Shown here: in pieces, positions 59,440 through 64,000 of the stretch
Layout of the letters: the number at the start of each line of letters is the position of its first letter
How positions within the stretch are numbered: the first letter of the stretch is position 1
From: Blastomyces gilchristii SLH14081
Taxonomy: Eukaryota > Ascomycota > Eurotiomycetes > Onygenales > Ajellomycetaceae
Assembly (NCBI RefSeq): GCF_000003855.2
Contig: NW_003101672.1
Span: 1,010,134 to 1,074,133 of the forward strand
DNA length: 64,000 nt
Direction of reading: 5' to 3'
Notes under the pieces: model-generated
Seen by the model: the letters and a program-made list of their open reading frames with translations, nothing else
Databases searched by the model: none
Told to the model about the DNA's origin: nothing
Translations under genes and position numbers: made by a program

Positions 59440-62400
59440 ATGCCACATGCAACAGGGTCCGAACCGGCGGAGTCCGAAGATGAGGACTTCAACAACGTGA
59501 TGCGCCAGATGAACGCGCCGACAAACGAAGTCTCATTCGACTTTCTCCAACGAGAACTGGAACCTGGAGAGAAGGCGGATGATGCCGTGGACTATGAGGA
59601 TATCGATGATGATGACCTTCCGGACGAGGAGCTTGGGCTTTCAACTCTTGAAGACAGGGATGGGAAAGCGGCGGCGGTGGGCGGCGAGTGGGGCGGGCCG
59701 GAAGGTATGGAAGGCATTTTGACTGCAGGTGATTTAGCACAACAGCACCCGGACGGTGATGAGCTCGACGATCTATTTGGGGACGTCCCATCATCGCCTG
59801 CGGGTGGGCAGGCGGATCAAAATGACGAACTACCACCTGTTGGATCTGGAGACATCTCCGCCCTCGACGCCCTCGATGCAGTGCCTCCAACCAAAGAGAA
59901 CGGGATAACTGAAACCGTGCGTGGAATGGACAGGGACTCTGTTATGGCTCCTACAGATATGGACGCAGCAACATTTAAAGAATACCAACTCCAACAAGCA
60001 CTTTTTGCGATGTCATCATACGGACCTGACAATCCACCCGCGCCTCCCGAGAACCACGAGGAGCTCCTAGCTTCTCTTTGGCCCAAATTCGATCGAAATG
60101 CGATGCCACGATTTCTAGAATTGTTACCTCCGAAGAAGTCACATTTTGTAGGAAAATCACCCTTGAAACCGCCAAAGCGAATCGTTCCTACCAAACTTAA
60201 CCTTGAGCTGGCTCAGGACCAAGAACGAGCATTTCGCGCTACTGGGCAAACCCAGAAGCGTGCGTTGGATTCAGAAAATCCTTCCATCGTCGTTATTACA
60301 CCCCCTTCAGAAAGAACGGGTAGTTCGAGTGATAACATGGATATCGATGGCGACCTTGATGAGGAGCTTCCTGGTGGAGTCACAATGAAGGATTTGCAAT
60401 TCATTTGTGCCGATTGGGATATAAAAACACCGGTTATCGAGGAGGAGGAGAAACTGGAAGCCGCCGTGGAAATTACACCCAATGAGGAACCCGGTGCGGA
60501 AGATGATGACTGGTTATTTGAGACGAATCGCCCAACCAAGAAACGTAAGCTGGACAAGTCACCAGCGGACTACATATCTTACGTCCCAATCGACATGCCC
60601 TTGTTTGACGACCCTGTCAGTGAGACTGCGAGGGTTGCAATGAAGATACATATTGATTTGAATGACCCGTATCTGCTACTTGATGAGCGCCCTACGGAGT
60701 CAGCTTTGCAAGCCCCCAAACGATTGGGAGCTGTGAACCGTGATGAAATGGCAGGGAGCTTTACGAAACGTTTGATCAAACGATATAATATTTCCAATGA
60801 TGACGCTTATGATATGCTCAAAGAAAATCACCAGAACAAAGTCAGAAGCACTCTTGGGAGTGTGGCGCTTGAGCATAGTGTGCCCGCTGTTCGTCTTCAA
60901 TGGCCGTACTACAAGACGAAACTTGCGAGGCAAGAGGCTCGATCTTTCCATCGCCCAAGTTTGAGCTTTTTCCCCAACTTACCTGTGTCCTTCAAAAAGC
61001 CTTCCCATATTAAACGCAAGCATCAAAGGGGCAAGGACGTTAAAACTTTGTACAACTCAACGAAGTCTCTGTCTCTCGCCGACAACTCGCATGTTCTTTT
61101 ACTGGAGTACTCTGAGGAGCACCCGACTATGATGTCCAATTTCGGAATGGGCAGTCGATTAATCAATTATTATCGACGGAAGAATATGGAGGACCCTGCA
61201 CGCCCCAAATCAGAGATTGGTGAGACGACTGTGCTATTGCCACAAGATAAAAGTCCGTTCTCCATATTTGGACATATTGATCCTGGAGAAACTACCGCTG
61301 CGATTGCGACTGCAATGTTTCGAGCCCCTGTGTTCCAGCAAGAATCAAAACCAACAGATTTCCTTGTGATACGGAACAGTACAGGGGTTGATGGGTCGAG
61401 TTATTATATTAGGAATATTGACAACCTATATGTCGCCGGACAGCAGTTCCCGTCAGTCGATGTTCCGGGGCCACATTCGCGGAAGGTTACCACGGCCTCG
61501 AAGAATCGCTTGAAAATGATATGTTACCGGCTACTTAGAAGAAATAAGAACCACAGAGTCAGTGTCGCCGAGGTCACAGAACATTTCCCTGAATCAAGTG
61601 ACATGCAAAATCGACAAAAGATGAAGGAATTCCTGCAGTTTTCAAAGGATCACAAAGAGTGGGAAATGAAGCCTGGGGATCCTATCCCCGATGAGGATGT
61701 TTTGCATGGCTATGTTAAACCGGAAGACATCTGCCTTCTCGAAGCGATGCAAGTTGGCCAGCAGCACCTTCACGATGCGGGCTATGATCGCGATGACGAT
61801 GACGCGGATGATGAGGAGAAGGAAGGTGAGACTTCCGAGCAGCAGCTTGCTCCTTGGAAGACAACACGTAATTTCCTACTTGCAACCCAAGGTAAGGCAA
61901 TGTTGCAGCTACACGGAGAAGGAGATCCTACCGGCCGAGGCGAAGGGTTCAGCTTCATCAAAACTTCCATGAAGGGAGGTTTCAGGGCTATAGGAGAGAG
62001 TGTTGAAGATAAGCTCGATGCTCAGAGACTCAAAGAGCTTGGTGGCCACAGCTACAACGTTGCTCGACAACAAAAGTCCTATGAAGAGTCGATCCGACGC
62101 ATTTGGGAAGCACAAAAGTCAAGCTTATCCTCAACGATCGAACATTCGGATGAGGAAAGTGACCTTGACCGCGATGAGCCAGATGAGATATTTGCCAAAC
62201 CAAGGGCCAGGTCAGAACGGCCTACTCCAGGGCTGAGCCGACCAGATGACGAGACGACCAGCCAATTCAGCCGCATGAGCACGGCCAGCCAGACTGGCAA
62301 AATTATGAAAATTACTCGCAAAATACCTAACTCGAAAGGCGGCTACGATGAAGTCCAGGAGATTGTCAAGGATCCGCGCGTGATCAAACAATACGTCAAG

Positions 62401-63284
62401 CAGCGACATGAGGCCGAAGCGCGAAACTTAATGTAAGCAGTTTCATTGCCCAATTTCTTTAAAGATAAAAAGCTAACATTTGTAGACTGGGGGATATTAA
62501 ACCAACCGGCGATCCTGAAACGGATGCGCGGCGGATGAAACAGTGAGTCTCTCTACAGTTCCATGTAAAAAGAAAGAAGAACAAAGAAGAACAAAATATC
62601 AGATTTGGAGTCACTTTTGTTCAAACTAAAGTTGCCATTGCATCAAATAATTTGCTGCTTTCAGCTTAGCCTAGAACAAAAACACCCGGTCCTTTTGCAT
62701 GGAACTACCCACCTATGTTACCTTATTTTTCAAAAAACAAGGCTAATACAAGTTAAACTAGGCTACAATTCGAGCTTCAACGCCTTCAACGTAACAAGGA
62801 GCGGCGCCATGCCCGTGAAAGACAAAAAGGCATTACATCGGATAGCGCGTCACCCGGAGCTACGAATTCCCCCACTACTACCGGCCCCAAAGGAGGAGGA
62901 ACCCAAAGAAAATGCGCAAATTGCGGCCAAGTCGGACACATCAAAACCAACAAAAAGTGCGCGAGATATTTTACTTAACTCCTGATAAACGCTACCCCTA
63001 AGTTTTTGCCCCTTGACGCACTCAACATTTTTCATGGCCCTGGATCCCAAAAGACTGCAACAAACCCACTCACCTTCCTGTACAGCAACATTATCAGTCT
63101 TTAATTCATCTTATCTATTTCACCACACCACATTATTTTGTAAACAAAACAACTAACATCTGGCCCCCTTTATTGCCATGGCCATCCAAACTCTAGGCTA
63201 TGTCCTCTCTTAAACGGCACGATGAAAGTCGAAGACGGCCTCAGCGGGTCCGCCTTTGCCATGGGTGCACCTCCAGCGCTGTAG
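59440..63284 (+). CDS. TAF1: TFIID subunit TAF1 (fungal form, no bromodomain)
   Basis: Largest scaffold subunit of transcription factor TFIID. Four exons, 59440..62432, 62486..62542, 62762..62956 and 63197..63284, are all joined in phase 2 and encode 1,110 residues. The acidic N-terminus (DEDFNNVMRQMNAP) is the TBP-inhibitory type. The central conserved domain (DUF3591) contains VRLQWPYYKTKLARQEARSF, LLEYSEEHPTMMSNFGMGSR, FSIFGHIDPGETTAAIATAM and YYIRNIDNLYVAGQQFP. Exons 2-4 add LGDIKPTGDPETDARRMK, a basic helix, and a C-terminal zinc knuckle split by the last intron (CANCGQVGHIKTNKKLCP). The protein ends without bromodomains, as expected in fungi, where Bdf proteins supply them. ATG 59440 has an A at -3; ATG 59365 in the same frame would add 25 residues. 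The last intron uses a weak GTGCGC donor. Confidence 0.95.
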
Positions 63285-64000
63285 AAACGTTGCGAAAAGC
63301 CGCTTCACTCACCCACCCGCCCCCCCCTTCCTTTACGTTGTCGACATTTGATGAACCCTAGAGTCGAACTTTCGCATCCCCTCTCCTCAAAAGGTCGGAA
63401 TTCAAGCTCTCAACCTGCGTCTCCGCCGGTACTCGACGTCTGCGCTGTTTCGTCAACCTTCGGTATCCCACCCTCCATCAGTTCCTTACCCGGCTTTGCT
63501 ATTCCCACTGTGTATGTACCCTAGCCTGGAAACCACTAATTACTTCTAAGGGGCTTTGAAATGCCCCCGCACCTGCTTTACATTTCCTCACGAGATGGCG
63601 CATCAAACTTGTCATCGATCGTTTTTCCTTGAATTTATCCCGGAACCTTCAACTTTGTGCAGTCATATATTTGCATCATACATACCCACTGGCATTAATT
63701 CTTTCGATATTTGAGTTGGCTCTTTTTCTTCCGCGGTTCCTTTTGTTTCTTCCATGGGTGTTTACGAATGAAGGTTGGACATTAATTTTCCAGGGGTTCA
63801 CAAGTAGGAGAGGCAATTTGGCATTCTTTTAGTTTTATTTTTAGTTTTCATTTTTAGTTTTCAGGAGGGCGGGTATACATTACGTACATATTTACCATAT
63901 ACAATTACATACCCCTAGTTTGCGGAGAGGGGGCAGTCGCGCAGGGTGAATTCAAGGACAATGAGAACATCTCTCAGACCCGTAATAAGTGTTCAATTCA
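63285..64000. other. TAF1 3' flank to window end
   Basis: This 0.7 kb stretch shows mixed CT-rich and AT-rich sequence. Short TTTTAGTTTT repeats lie near 63830-63860. No coding frame is convincing. A promoter of a gene beyond the window may begin here. Confidence 0.5.

Noticed and set aside
1..64000. Search for CRISPR arrays, long terminal repeats, transposase or reverse-transcriptase motifs, and a biosynthetic cluster
   Set aside because: No regularly spaced repeats, terminal repeats or diagnostic motifs were found. Genes are mixed housekeeping functions in a eukaryotic layout.

Overview
The window is nuclear DNA from a filamentous ascomycete. Genes carry short GT-AG introns, most with a CTAAC/CTGAC-like branch site close to the acceptor. 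Coding and AT-rich intergenic DNA alternate, and the protein set (Gup1, Dop1, Mon1, Sgs1, Nup159, Oct1, Grh1, Taf1) is a typical Eurotiomycete complement. I infer Onygenales (dimorphic-fungus relatives) from general protein similarity. The species cannot be fixed from the sequence alone. I see no rRNA, tRNA, CRISPR, plasmid, phage or intact transposon signal.

Layout from left to right. A 5'-truncated GUP1 (+) is followed by a possible decayed reading frame, then VPS71 (-) and a small three-exon gene for a predicted mitochondrial inner-membrane coiled-coil protein (-). DOP1 (-) and MON1 (+) are divergent. SGS1 (-) and a KEL3-like kelch gene (+) are divergent. A PLP decarboxylase (-) and a nine-exon prolyl iminopeptidase (+) are divergent. 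Then come a coiled-coil gene (-), a three-KH RNA-binding protein with a long leader (+), a dimeric-barrel-like gene with a His-rich tract (-), a membrane-anchored methyltransferase (+), and a Zn2Cys6 transcription factor (-). The stop codons of the last two share one CTAG. After a 2.2 kb gene-free stretch come NUP159 (-), the proteasome beta-2 gene PUP1 (+), an unrecognised 791-residue protein (-), OCT1 (-), a MIC26/27-like MICOS gene (+), GRH1 (-), TGS1 (+) and TAF1 (+).

The genes are mostly unrelated housekeeping functions and do not form one pathway. Loose themes are membrane traffic (DOP1, MON1, GRH1), mitochondria (the small protein, OCT1, MIC26/27-like), and nucleus or chromatin (VPS71, SGS1, NUP159, TAF1, TGS1). 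There is no secondary-metabolite cluster and no clear new multi-gene system.

The most notable observations are these. Apparent one-base reading-frame breaks occur in DOP1, NUP159 and probably the MIC26/27-like gene. The small mitochondrial gene is easy to miss because its exons are tiny. Several genes use very short exons (9, 21, 23 and 46 nt). The 9-mer TACGGAGTA or its complement recurs at least eight times, always between genes. A T36 run lies directly after the NUP159 stop codon.
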